Assembly: GCA_964614535.1 (NCBI GenBank)
Contig: CAZTOZ010000032.1
Coordinates: forward strand, 1 to 36,102
DNA length: 36,102 nt
Reading direction: 5' to 3'
Source: JALSHZ01 sp964614535
GTDB lineage: Bacteria > Pseudomonadota > Gammaproteobacteria > UWMA-0217
Part shown: positions 1-6,993 of the stretch, piece after piece
How the letters are laid out: each line of letters opens with the position of its first letter
Position numbering within the stretch: the stretch's first letter is position 1
Translations under genes and position numbers: made by a program
The notes under the pieces: generated by a model
Database searches by the model: none
The model's input: only the letters and a program-made list of their open reading frames with translations
Told to the model about the DNA's origin: nothing

Positions 1-71
1 CGCGTCCAAAACGGATCCCGTCCGTTTTGTCGAACCCTCCTGTCGGGTTCAAATCCCTCCCGAGCAGACCA
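1..71 (+). other. tRNA-like 3' fragment with hairpin, cut by window edge
   Basis: Bases 41-71 carry a B-box-like T-loop (GGGTTCAAATCCC) followed by a sequence ending in CCA, as at the 3' end of a tRNA. Only three of the five T-stem pairs form, and the acceptor spacing is one base off, so a normal tRNA cannot be drawn. Upstream is a perfect 9-base-pair hairpin (arms 7-15 and 21-29). A second short inverted repeat (GAACCC/GGGTTC) covers the T-arm. The 5' part lies outside the window. It may be a degenerate tRNA remnant or the end of another structured RNA. Confidence 0.25.
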
Positions 72-81
72 CGGCGCACAT

Positions 82-115
82 AAAAAAGCCCGAGCAGGTC
101 CTCACTTGCTCGGGC
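82..115 (-). terminator. Intrinsic terminator of tRNA-Ser
   Basis: Read leftwards there is a perfect 9-base-pair stem (GCCCGAGCA / TGCTCGGGC, arms at 107-115 and 88-96) with a 10-base loop, followed directly by six U residues (82-87 as A on the plus strand). It sits 9 bases beyond the CCA end of the tRNA-Ser gene, so it should end that transcript. Confidence 0.85.
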
Positions 116-124
116 TCTCTGATG

Positions 125-212
125 TGGCGGAGAGGGAGGGATTCGAACCCTCGATACGTTGCCGTATACACACTTTCCAGGCGTGCTCCTTCGACCACTC
201 GGACACCTCTCC
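125..212 (-). tRNA. tRNA-Ser (anticodon GGA)
   Basis: This is a class II tRNA with a long variable arm and an encoded CCA (125-127). The 7-base-pair acceptor stem pairs GGAGAGG (206-212) with its complement at 129-135. The anticodon loop reads CTGGAAA, placing anticodon GGA at 176-178, which decodes UCC and UCU. The T-loop is a standard TTCGAAT. The gene is 88 bases long, is followed by its own terminator, and is preceded by a promoter-like sequence. It lies downstream of arfB in the same orientation but probably has its own start. Confidence 0.95.
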
Positions 213-267
213 TGAACTGGGCTTCCGTTCGTGCCACGCGCTTCGGCGCCGGCTGGACGGAGCGCGC

Positions 268-296
268 AGACTATCCCAGACGCCCCCCTCTGTAAA
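268..296 (-). promoter_or_regulatory. Candidate sigma70 promoter for tRNA-Ser
   Basis: On the minus strand TTTACA (291-296, five of six to the -35 consensus) is separated by 17 bases from TAGTCT (268-273, a weak -10). A GC-rich stretch follows, like the discriminator of stringently controlled stable-RNA promoters. The predicted start lies about 40-50 bases upstream of the tRNA. The weak -10 keeps confidence moderate. Confidence 0.4.
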
Positions 297-310
297 GGGC
301 TGGCGGGCCG

Positions 311-730
311 TCAGCCATCACTGTCGGGACGGACGCGGCGACGGAGCCGCTTGGTGGCTGCACGGCGGATCTTGGCCTCGACACGGCGCTGTCTGGCGGC
401 ACGACCGGGACGGGTGGGAATACGTTTCGGCCTGCTGCGGCTGGCTTCGGCGACGATCTCACGCAGGCGTTGCAGCGCCTCTTCGCGGTTCTGCTCCTGT
501 CGGCGGTGGCGCTGGGCCTTGATGACGACGATGCCATCGCGGGTGATGCGTTTGTCCCGCATCGAGAGCAGCCGCTGTTTGACCATCTCAGGCAGTGACG
601 AGGCCCGGATGTCGAAACGCAGGTGGACGGCGCTGGAGACCTTGTTGACGTTCTGTCCGCCGGCGCCCTGGGCGCGGATGGCGCTGAATTCGACCTCGTG
701 GTCGGGAATCTGGATCCGCCGCGGCTTCAT
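311..730 (-). CDS. arfB: Peptidyl-tRNA hydrolase / ribosome rescue factor ArfB
   Basis: A 139-residue protein of the ArfB (YaeJ) family, which frees ribosomes stalled without a stop codon by hydrolysing peptidyl-tRNA. It shows the release-factor GGQ motif at residues 24-26 in the context AGGQNVNKV. It ends in a long, very basic tail (from about residue 100, rich in R and K), the part that in this family enters the empty mRNA channel. Length matches the family (about 140). The ATG at 730 is chosen because a GGGAG Shine-Dalgarno lies 9 bases upstream and because it overlaps the truD stop in an ATGA, the usual sign of translational coupling. It forms an operon with truD. Confidence 0.93.
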   Translation of the reverse strand: MKPRRIQIPDHEVEFSAIRAQGAGGQNVNKVSSAVHLRFDIRASSLPEMVKQRLLSMRDKRITRDGIVVIKAQRHRRQEQNREEALQRLREIVAEASRSRPKRIPTRPGRAARQRRVEAKIRRAATKRLRRRVRPDSDG

Positions 731-1764
731 CGGACCAGCTCCCGCAACAGCGCAGTGGCGTAGCCCCCCGGCGGCAATGCAAATCGCAGTCGCAGCGTGG
801 TGGCATCGAGCCAACGGTGGGAGAGATCCACCGGCATCACCCGCAGTGCCCGACGACCGGCATCGACACGTTGTCTGTCCAGCCCCTCGATCAGGCTGGC
901 GTACCGCTCGAGTACCGGCTGTTCGATGGCCGCGGCCGCCGCGGTGGGCCGCAGCTTGCCCGGTCGGCCCGGCAATGGCCCGGCGGGATGCACCTCTCCC
1001 CGCTCGGCCCGTTCTAGCAGCATGTCGTCGATCGCTTCGACGGCGAACAGGCTGTTGCCGTCACCGAGCAACATCAGATCCCCGGCCACCGGGCGTTGCC
1101 AACAATCCCGTTCGACACGCCGGGCGAGCAGGTCGTTGAAGACGAGGCTGCGGGCGGTCGAGATCAGCAGGCTGCGTTGCTCACGATCACGCACCCGCCG
1201 CTCGCCACGCAGCATCTGCCGCGCCTTGTCGATATTGCCGCCATCACGACCAAAACGCTGTTCACCGAAGTAGTTGGGAAAGCCCTCCCGCGCCAGCCGG
1301 GCCAGCCTTTCCTCCACGGCCTCGGGGGCTCCGTCACAGGCCCGCAGCACGATCTCGAAGCGATTCCCCCGCAACGCGCCACGCCGCAGTTTGCGGCCAT
1401 GCCGCCGCTGTGCCAGCAGTTCGACCCCTTCCGCCAACAGTGTGGGGAGCGATACCGACCGTCCCGGCAGATGGATGCTGAACCACTGTTGGGTGACGGC
1501 CCGGCGATCCTTCAATCCGGCGTAGCCGACATCCCGGGTCCGGACGCTGGCAGCCCGCGCCAGCATCGACGCGACCGCGCCGGTATTGTGGTCGCGTTTG
1601 CGCACCCAGACCCACAGATGCTCGCCCTCCCCCGCTGGCTCGACCAGTGGCAACTCGGTGACGCGGAAGTCCTCCGGCGTCTGCCTGACGATGGCGTTTC
1701 GCAACGGCGGGGGCGCAGTGGTTGGCCACTGGGGCAATGAGGCAGTAGTCTTGGGCGCGGACAT
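727..1764 (-). CDS. truD: tRNA pseudouridine(13) synthase TruD
   Basis: A 345-residue TruD, which makes pseudouridine at position 13 of tRNA-Glu. The catalytic aspartate is residue 86 in the signature GYAGLKDRRAVTQQWFS. Other family blocks are PEDFRV near the N-terminus, HGRKLRRGALRGNRF, FPNYFGEQRFG and the C-terminal LPPGGYATALLRELVR. Length is close to E. coli TruD (349). The ATG at 1764 is taken as start. An in-frame TTG at 1776 would overlap the start of the divergent mnmC. Neither has a good Shine-Dalgarno. Only 11 bases separate the two divergent start codons. The 3' end overlaps arfB by four bases. Confidence 0.95.
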   Translation of the reverse strand: MSAPKTTASLPQWPTTAPPPLRNAIVRQTPEDFRVTELPLVEPAGEGEHLWVWVRKRDHNTGAVASMLARAASVRTRDVGYAGLKDRRAVTQQWFSIHLPGRSVSLPTLLAEGVELLAQRRHGRKLRRGALRGNRFEIVLRACDGAPEAVEERLARLAREGFPNYFGEQRFGRDGGNIDKARQMLRGERRVRDREQRSLLISTARSLVFNDLLARRVERDCWQRPVAGDLMLLGDGNSLFAVEAIDDMLLERAERGEVHPAGPLPGRPGKLRPTAAAAAIEQPVLERYASLIEGLDRQRVDAGRRALRVMPVDLSHRWLDATTLRLRFALPPGGYATALLRELVR

Positions 1765-1775
1765 CGGAGACGGCA

Positions 1776-3719
1776 ATGACGAGAGACAACGACGATTCTA
1801 CCCGCCTCGACGACGGCCTGCTCTACAGCGTCCGCTTCGACGATTTCTATTCCTCCCGCGAGAACCCGGCGCAGGAGAAGCACCATGTCTTCTGCGAAGG
1901 CAACCGGCTGCCCCAACGTTTCAGCCACGCCGAGCGTTTCGTCATCGGCGAGCTGGGCTTCGGCTCGGGCACCGGTTTTCTCGCCACCGCGGCATTGTGG
2001 CAGGCCACCGCACCGCCGGGGGCACGGCTGGCGTTCGTCTCTGTTGAACGCTATCCACTGCCCCGCGAGCTGCTGCGGCGCTATCTGACACGCTTTCCGC
2101 AGTGGCATGACCTCACCGAGCGGTTGCTGGCGCAGTGGCCCGGCGCGATGGCGGGGTTCCACCGGCTGAATTTCGACGACATCGGCATCGAGCTGACGCT
2201 GATCGTCGACGAGGCCGCGGCCGGATTGCGGCGCCTCGACGCATCGATCGATGCCTGGTATCTCGACGGCTTCGCCCCGGCCAGGAATCCACAGATGTGG
2301 CGGCCCGCCGTGCTGCGGGAGGTGGCGCGCCTGAGCCATGCGGGCACCACGCTGGCCACCTACACCGCCGCCGGGCAGGTGCGGCGCGACCTCACCCGGG
2401 TCGGATTCATCGTCGAAAAGGCCCCCGGCTACGGGCGCAAGCGGGAACGGCTGGTGGGACGCTGCCGCATCCAGCGTTCCCGTGGCACCTCCCGGCTGCC
2501 CCGGCATCTCCAGGGGGCAGTCGTGGAACCACCGCCAGCGCGGATCGTCGTCATCGGCGCGGGGCTGGCCGGCTGTGCCTGCGCCAACCGGCTGGCCGCG
2601 CGCGGCCACCGGGTCACGCTGCTGGAGCGCGGCGACGCCATCGCCAGCGGCACCTCGTCCAATCCGGCGGCCATCATGCAACCGTTTCTGAGTCGAGACG
2701 GCAACGTCGCCTCCCGCTTTTCCCACCAAGGCTACCGCTACACGCTGCAACGGGTGGCCGCAATGACTCGCCGTGGCATCGACAGCGGCTTCCACGGCGG
2801 TGGGCTGTTGAGCGTGGTCAAGAGTGACGACGACCGCCACCGCAAACGTGCCGCCGCCAACGACCCGGGGTTTCCCGACGACCACCTGCGCTGGGTGACG
2901 ACAGCATCGCTGGAGGGCATGCCGCCCGATATCGATGCCGACGGGCTGCTCTACCCCGGCGGCGGCTGGTTCGACGTCGCGCGATTCTGCCGCGCACTGG
3001 TCGAAGAGCAGCCATCACTGATCCGGCTGCAAACCGGTACACCCGTCGAGGCGCTGAGCCGGCGACAGGGCCAGTGGCGAATCACCACCCCGGAAGGCGT
3101 CATCGAAACGCCGGTCGTGGTGCTCGCCACCGGCCACTGGATCACCGAAATGCCCCAGGCCGCCGAGCTGCCACTCATCGCCAACCACGGTCAGCTCGAG
3201 CACGCCCCATGCCGGTCCATGCCACCCCTGCCGATCGCCCACAAGGGCTATCTGATACCGGCGGACGACGGGCTGTTCTTCGGCTCCACCTACGAGACGG
3301 GAACCGGTACCGGTACGAGAACGGCGGCGGCCAACACCGAGTTGAACCTGACCGCCCTTGGCCGCCTGTCGCCAGCGCTGGCCGCCGCGGTCGATCGGAA
3401 TGCCGTCAGCCCATGGCAGGGCATCCGCCTCACCACGCCGGATCATCTGCCGCTGGTCGGGGAGTTGCCGCGAGCTGCGGCCTGGTGCGAGAGATTCGCC
3501 CCCTATCTGCGCGGTCGCGCGCCGGCCGACGTGGCCGACCCGGCCTGGCATATCGGGCTCTACTGCCTGGGCGCCCTCGGCTCACGGGCGCTCACCTCGG
3601 CCCTGCTGGGCGCGGAGATCGTCGCGGCGCGGATCGATGGGACGCCACCGCCGGTGGAACGCGCGGTCGCCGAGGCACTGCACCCGGCCCGGTTTCTGGC
3701 CCGCCGGCTGACCCGGTGA
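1776..3719 (+). CDS. mnmC: Bifunctional tRNA mnm5s2U biosynthesis protein MnmC
   Basis: A 647-residue fused enzyme that completes 5-methylaminomethyl-2-thiouridine at the wobble U34 of certain tRNAs. The C-terminal FAD oxidase removes the carboxymethyl group from cmnm5s2U, and the N-terminal methyltransferase then methylates the product with SAM. The N-terminal part has the SAM-binding ELGFGSGTGFL and the family signature DAWYLDGFAPARNPQMW. The FAD domain starts near residue 255 with the dinucleotide-binding VVIGAGLAGCACANRLA and has SGTSSNPAAIMQPF downstream. Length is near E. coli MnmC (668). GGAGA 6 bases before the ATG supports the start. It diverges from truD, another tRNA-modification gene. 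Confidence 0.95.
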   Translation: MTRDNDDSTRLDDGLLYSVRFDDFYSSRENPAQEKHHVFCEGNRLPQRFSHAERFVIGELGFGSGTGFLATAALWQATAPPGARLAFVSVERYPLPRELLRRYLTRFPQWHDLTERLLAQWPGAMAGFHRLNFDDIGIELTLIVDEAAAGLRRLDASIDAWYLDGFAPARNPQMWRPAVLREVARLSHAGTTLATYTAAGQVRRDLTRVGFIVEKAPGYGRKRERLVGRCRIQRSRGTSRLPRHLQGAVVEPPPARIVVIGAGLAGCACANRLAARGHRVTLLERGDAIASGTSSNPAAIMQPFLSRDGNVASRFSHQGYRYTLQRVAAMTRRGIDSGFHGGGLLSVVKSDDDRHRKRAAANDPGFPDDHLRWVTTASLEGMPPDIDADGLLYPGGGWFDVARFCRALVEEQPSLIRLQTGTPVEALSRRQGQWRITTPEGVIETPVVVLATGHWITEMPQAAELPLIANHGQLEHAPCRSMPPLPIAHKGYLIPADDGLFFGSTYETGTGTGTRTAAANTELNLTALGRLSPALAAAVDRNAVSPWQGIRLTTPDHLPLVGELPRAAAWCERFAPYLRGRAPADVADPAWHIGLYCLGALGSRALTSALLGAEIVAARIDGTPPPVERAVAEALHPARFLARRLTR

Positions 3720-3726
3720 GGACCGC

Positions 3727-4377
3727 TCAGAAGTCGAAGTTCAACCCACTACCGGGCAGGCCGCTCTTACGCGAATCGCTAGCGGCCTGCTCCGCCCGGG
3801 CGGCGGCCTTCTCCTGTTGCACCTGCTTCATCCGCACCACGGTCATCTCGATCAGGTCGATGATCTCCGCCGTGGTCATCCACGGGCTGTTGGCCTTGAG
3901 CTGACGCAGAAACAGGGTCGAGACCTGGTAGGAATCCTCCGGGCACAGCCCCACGGCGCGAATCGGCTTGCCCCGTTCGGCCACCATGAAGAAGATCTTC
4001 TCCTCCTGGTGCTCGACGGTGTAGCTCTTGCCGGCGTGCAGGCCGGTCTGCTCGAACTCACAACGGGGCAGCATGCCGAGCATGACGGCCATGGCCACCA
4101 GCAACTCGTTGCGCGGCAACTGGATGATCGTCTTGTTGTCCCAGTCATAGCCACGCTCCCCCTCCCGGCGCGCCGAAGCGGCATGCATGGAGATGGTGTT
4201 GATCTGCTGTTTGCGGGTCTCGTCGCAGACGAACTCGATGGCGGCACTCTTGCCGTAGACGTAGTAACTGGTGACAGGTTCCTTCTTGTTCTTGTTGCGA
4301 GCCTGTTGTCCGTACTGACTTGGATACTGCTCGTCCCGATAACGCGGACGATGCTGGGCAGCCTTGAAGGGATGCAT
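3727..4377 (-). CDS. Whirly-like predicted single-stranded DNA-binding protein
   Basis: A 216-residue protein. Residues 36-160 resemble the Whirly fold of plant organellar ssDNA-binding proteins: a YYVYGKSAAIEF strand, then YDWDNKTIIQLPRNELL (Whirly proteins have a very similar YDW..K..FSLS..E block), CEFE, GKSY, IFFMV and a helical end. Whirly domains bind single-stranded DNA without strong sequence preference. The N-terminus (1-33) is basic and disordered-looking (R, K, Q rich). The C-terminus is a helix (about 165-200) and a short acidic/aromatic end, NFDF, reminiscent of SSB-type tails. The ATG at 4377 is chosen by composition; upstream codons look non-coding. It is convergent with mnmC (7 bases apart). 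The fold is inferred from memory of the family, not from a search. Confidence 0.6.
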   Translation of the reverse strand: MHPFKAAQHRPRYRDEQYPSQYGQQARNKNKKEPVTSYYVYGKSAAIEFVCDETRKQQINTISMHAASARREGERGYDWDNKTIIQLPRNELLVAMAVMLGMLPRCEFEQTGLHAGKSYTVEHQEEKIFFMVAERGKPIRAVGLCPEDSYQVSTLFLRQLKANSPWMTTAEIIDLIEMTVVRMKQVQQEKAAARAEQAASDSRKSGLPGSGLNFDF

Positions 4378-4780
4378 AGTTGGGCCTCTGCTTATAATTA
4401 TCGATTTACCCCGGGACACGTCGGACGCCAGCGCCCACGACCCGGAATGGGGGTTGCATGAACCTCTCGTCGTCCCCGACAACCGGCTTCATCCCTGCCG
4501 GTCGATATCCCTATCAGTCAGAGGTTCTCATTCCGACGGCGCCATCATCGCGTCACAGCCCTGTGGTTTTGATTGCTGTGTGCGCCGCTACTTGCTACTT
4601 CACTGATACTGTTGGATCTATTGTCAGCTGGCGTCGAGTATATCACCGCGTCCTGGGGCGGATAACCGCTCACGCCGGATTCCGCACCGCTCAACCGGCG
4701 GCTTTGTCAACAGATGTAAAAGATTGCCGATGCTCGGCGCACAGGGCCCCATCGACCTCGCCGATGCCGACGGTCGAGCC
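4378..4780. other. 403-base non-coding region
   Basis: No convincing gene on either strand. It holds the leader of the Whirly-like gene, including a GATAAT box about 25 bases before its ATG on the minus strand, and the 3' flank of the chalcone-isomerase-like gene. I see no intrinsic terminator for the latter. The base composition is noticeably less G+C-rich than the surrounding genes between about 4560 and 4640. Confidence 0.5.
4637..4665 (-). promoter_or_regulatory. Possible promoter for the Whirly-like gene
   Basis: On the minus strand TTATCC (4660-4665) is 17 bases from TATACT (4637-4642, five of six to the -10 consensus). The -35 is poor (three of six). If used, the message would have a leader of roughly 255 bases. 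Confidence 0.3.
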
Positions 4781-5347
4781 TCACTGGCCGAGCATCGCGG
4801 CCTTGAGATCCTCCTGCACCGGATCGGCCCCGAGCCAGATGCCGAACAGTGCCCTGCGAAACACCGGCCCCGCTTCGACGACGCCCAACTCCCGCCCGTT
4901 GAGGACGATACGGACCCCTTTTCCAGGCCGGTAGACGATGTCGAAGATGTCGTCCTCGGCAACGTTGTCGTGGAAGAATGCGAGGAAACGCGACATCTCC
5001 TGCCGAATCGGCGCGGTGTCGCCACCGGTCGATCGCTCGAAGCCTTCCTTGATCGCCTTCTCCATCTTCTTGGCCGAGACCAGTTTCGAAAGAATGTGCA
5101 AACGCACGCCGATGGGGCTATCGGCGGCGAGGATTGCGCCGGCGTCGCTGGTACGAGCCGGCAGATAGAGCGCACCGACATAGAGCTTGATGAAGAACTT
5201 CTTGCGCACGCCCCAGCCGTTGAGCGTCAACGTCGTCCCGTCGACCTGCAGTGTTTCGGGCAGCTCCACGTCCGACAGAGACACCGCCTGGGTCGGCCCG
5301 GCGACACCGGCCAGCAGCGTGAGCAAGAGAATGAGTAGGTGTTTCAT
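4781..5347 (-). CDS. Secreted chalcone isomerase-like protein
   Basis: A 188-residue protein with a clear signal peptide (MKHLLILLLTLLAGVAGPTQA, cleavage probably after residue 21), so it should be periplasmic. The mature part matches the bacterial chalcone-isomerase-like family: LNGWGVRKKFFIKLYVGALYL near the N-terminus, then SPIGVRLHIL, an acidic/basic helix with FLAFF, a DIVYRPGKGVRI strand, and FGIWLGADPVQEDLK at the end. Members of this bacterial family are widespread in Proteobacteria and generally have no proven enzymatic activity, so flavonoid chemistry should not be assumed. Length is typical. It has its own upstream region and faces away from fadL. Confidence 0.85.
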   Translation of the reverse strand: MKHLLILLLTLLAGVAGPTQAVSLSDVELPETLQVDGTTLTLNGWGVRKKFFIKLYVGALYLPARTSDAGAILAADSPIGVRLHILSKLVSAKKMEKAIKEGFERSTGGDTAPIRQEMSRFLAFFHDNVAEDDIFDIVYRPGKGVRIVLNGRELGVVEAGPVFRRALFGIWLGADPVQEDLKAAMLGQ

Positions 5348-5571
5348 CGGCAGGCTCCCGTCGATCGTTGACTGACCCGGACGAGTGTAGCGCGTCGGTA
5401 GCGGGCGGGAAAATCAGCTTATTAGCATATATTTGAAGCACATGAGACGGCTGTCGGCTATACTCGGGAGCCACGCGAAACGCCGAAAGGGGCCGCCGCG
5501 CGAACCAACCGTTCCCGGCATCACGTCCCCCGATCCACAATAAAAGCGACACTCCCGGAGGCACCTCTGCC

Positions 5572-6981
5572 ATGCGCCAATTCAAACGACTCCCCATCTC
5601 TCATGCCCTGACACTCGGATTGCTGTCGGCCGCATCCCAGCTCCATGCGTCGGGGTTCGCCATCATCGAACACTCGGCATCCGGCATGGGCAACGCCTTC
5701 GCCGGCGCCGCCGCCATCGGCGAGGACGCCTCGACGACCTGGTTCAATCCCGCCGCGTTGACGCGCCTCGACGGGCCGCAGCTGGTGGTCTCCGGCCACA
5801 TCATCTCCCCCATCGCCGACTTCACCGACAAGGGCTCCAACGTCAATCCGGCGCTCACCGGCGGCGTCGTACCCGGTTCACTGACAGGAAAGAACGACGA
5901 CGGCGGCAAACTGGCCTTCGTCCCCAATCTCTACTACAGCCGCCCGGTCAACGACGAGATGGTCTTCGGTCTCGCCGTCAATGCCCCGTTCGGCCTCGAA
6001 ACCAACTACGACGACGACTGGGTGGGGCGTTACCACGGCCTGAAATCGGCCATCATCTCCCTCAACATCAACCCCTCACTGGCCTGGAAGGTCAACGACA
6101 CGGTGTCGATCGGCGGCGGTATCAGCGCCCAGTACGTCAAGGCGGAGCTGACCAGCGCCATCGATTCGGCCGCGGTCTGTCTCAAGGCGGCCAACGGGGA
6201 TCCCGCCAAGATCGCCGATTGCGGCGCCCTGGGGCTGTCGACCCCGGCGCAGGCCGACGACGACAGCAAGGCGGAACTGGAATCGGACAACTGGGCCTTC
6301 GGCTTCAACCTCGGCGCCCTGTTCCATGTCGGTGACCGCACCCGGATCGGCATCAGCTATCGCTCGGAGATCGAGCAGGACACCGACGGCACCGCCAGAT
6401 TCACCATCAATCCAAAGCTGCAGCCGGTCATCGACGGCATCAACGCCCAGCTCAACCCACTGGGCAAGGCCCTGCTCCAGAACAGCGACATCAACGCCAC
6501 CGTCTCCCTCCCGGCGAGCTTCTCGATCTCCGCCGCTCACCAGCTCGACGACAAGATCCTGCTACTGGCCGATGTCACCTGGACCGGCTGGAGCAGCTTC
6601 GACGAGCTGCGTATCCAATACGCCAGCGGACAGGACGACAGCGTGACCGACGAGCGCTGGGACGACGTGCTGCGCTATTCGATCGGCATCAACTACCGCA
6701 AGGACGACAAGCTGACGCTGCGGGCCGGCATCGCTTTCGACGAGGAGGCGATCCCCGATCCACAGCACCGCACACCGAGGATACCGGGCAACGACCGCAC
6801 CTGGGTCTCCGCCGGTGCCGGGTACCGCTTCAGTCCGCAGGCCCGATTCGACATCGGTTACGCCCACCTGTTCGTCGACGACACGCCGCTCGATCACACC
6901 GACGACAACGGTTATTCCATACGCGGCGTCTACGAAGCCAGCGTCGATATCGTCAGCGCCCAACTCACCTGGAATTTCTAG
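5572..6981 (+). CDS. fadL: FadL/OmpP1/TodX-family outer membrane transport protein
   Basis: A 469-residue outer-membrane beta-barrel for uptake of long-chain fatty acids or other hydrophobic compounds. It has a signal peptide ending LHA-SGF. The FadL plug region follows directly, with SASGMGNAFAGAAA and the family's NPA motif in TTWFNPAALTRL. The rest is alternating barrel strands, and the last residues, QLTWNF, are a typical BAM recognition end with terminal phenylalanine. GGAGG lies 10 bases upstream of the ATG. A TATACT -10-like box at 5459-5464 may start the transcript, but I see no good -35. The gene for a lipoprotein lipase begins 12 bases after its stop, so the two are almost certainly co-transcribed. 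Confidence 0.92.
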   Translation: MRQFKRLPISHALTLGLLSAASQLHASGFAIIEHSASGMGNAFAGAAAIGEDASTTWFNPAALTRLDGPQLVVSGHIISPIADFTDKGSNVNPALTGGVVPGSLTGKNDDGGKLAFVPNLYYSRPVNDEMVFGLAVNAPFGLETNYDDDWVGRYHGLKSAIISLNINPSLAWKVNDTVSIGGGISAQYVKAELTSAIDSAAVCLKAANGDPAKIADCGALGLSTPAQADDDSKAELESDNWAFGFNLGALFHVGDRTRIGISYRSEIEQDTDGTARFTINPKLQPVIDGINAQLNPLGKALLQNSDINATVSLPASFSISAAHQLDDKILLLADVTWTGWSSFDELRIQYASGQDDSVTDERWDDVLRYSIGINYRKDDKLTLRAGIAFDEEAIPDPQHRTPRIPGNDRTWVSAGAGYRFSPQARFDIGYAHLFVDDTPLDHTDDNGYSIRGVYEASVDIVSAQLTWNF

Positions 6982-6993
6982 AGGTTGATCATC

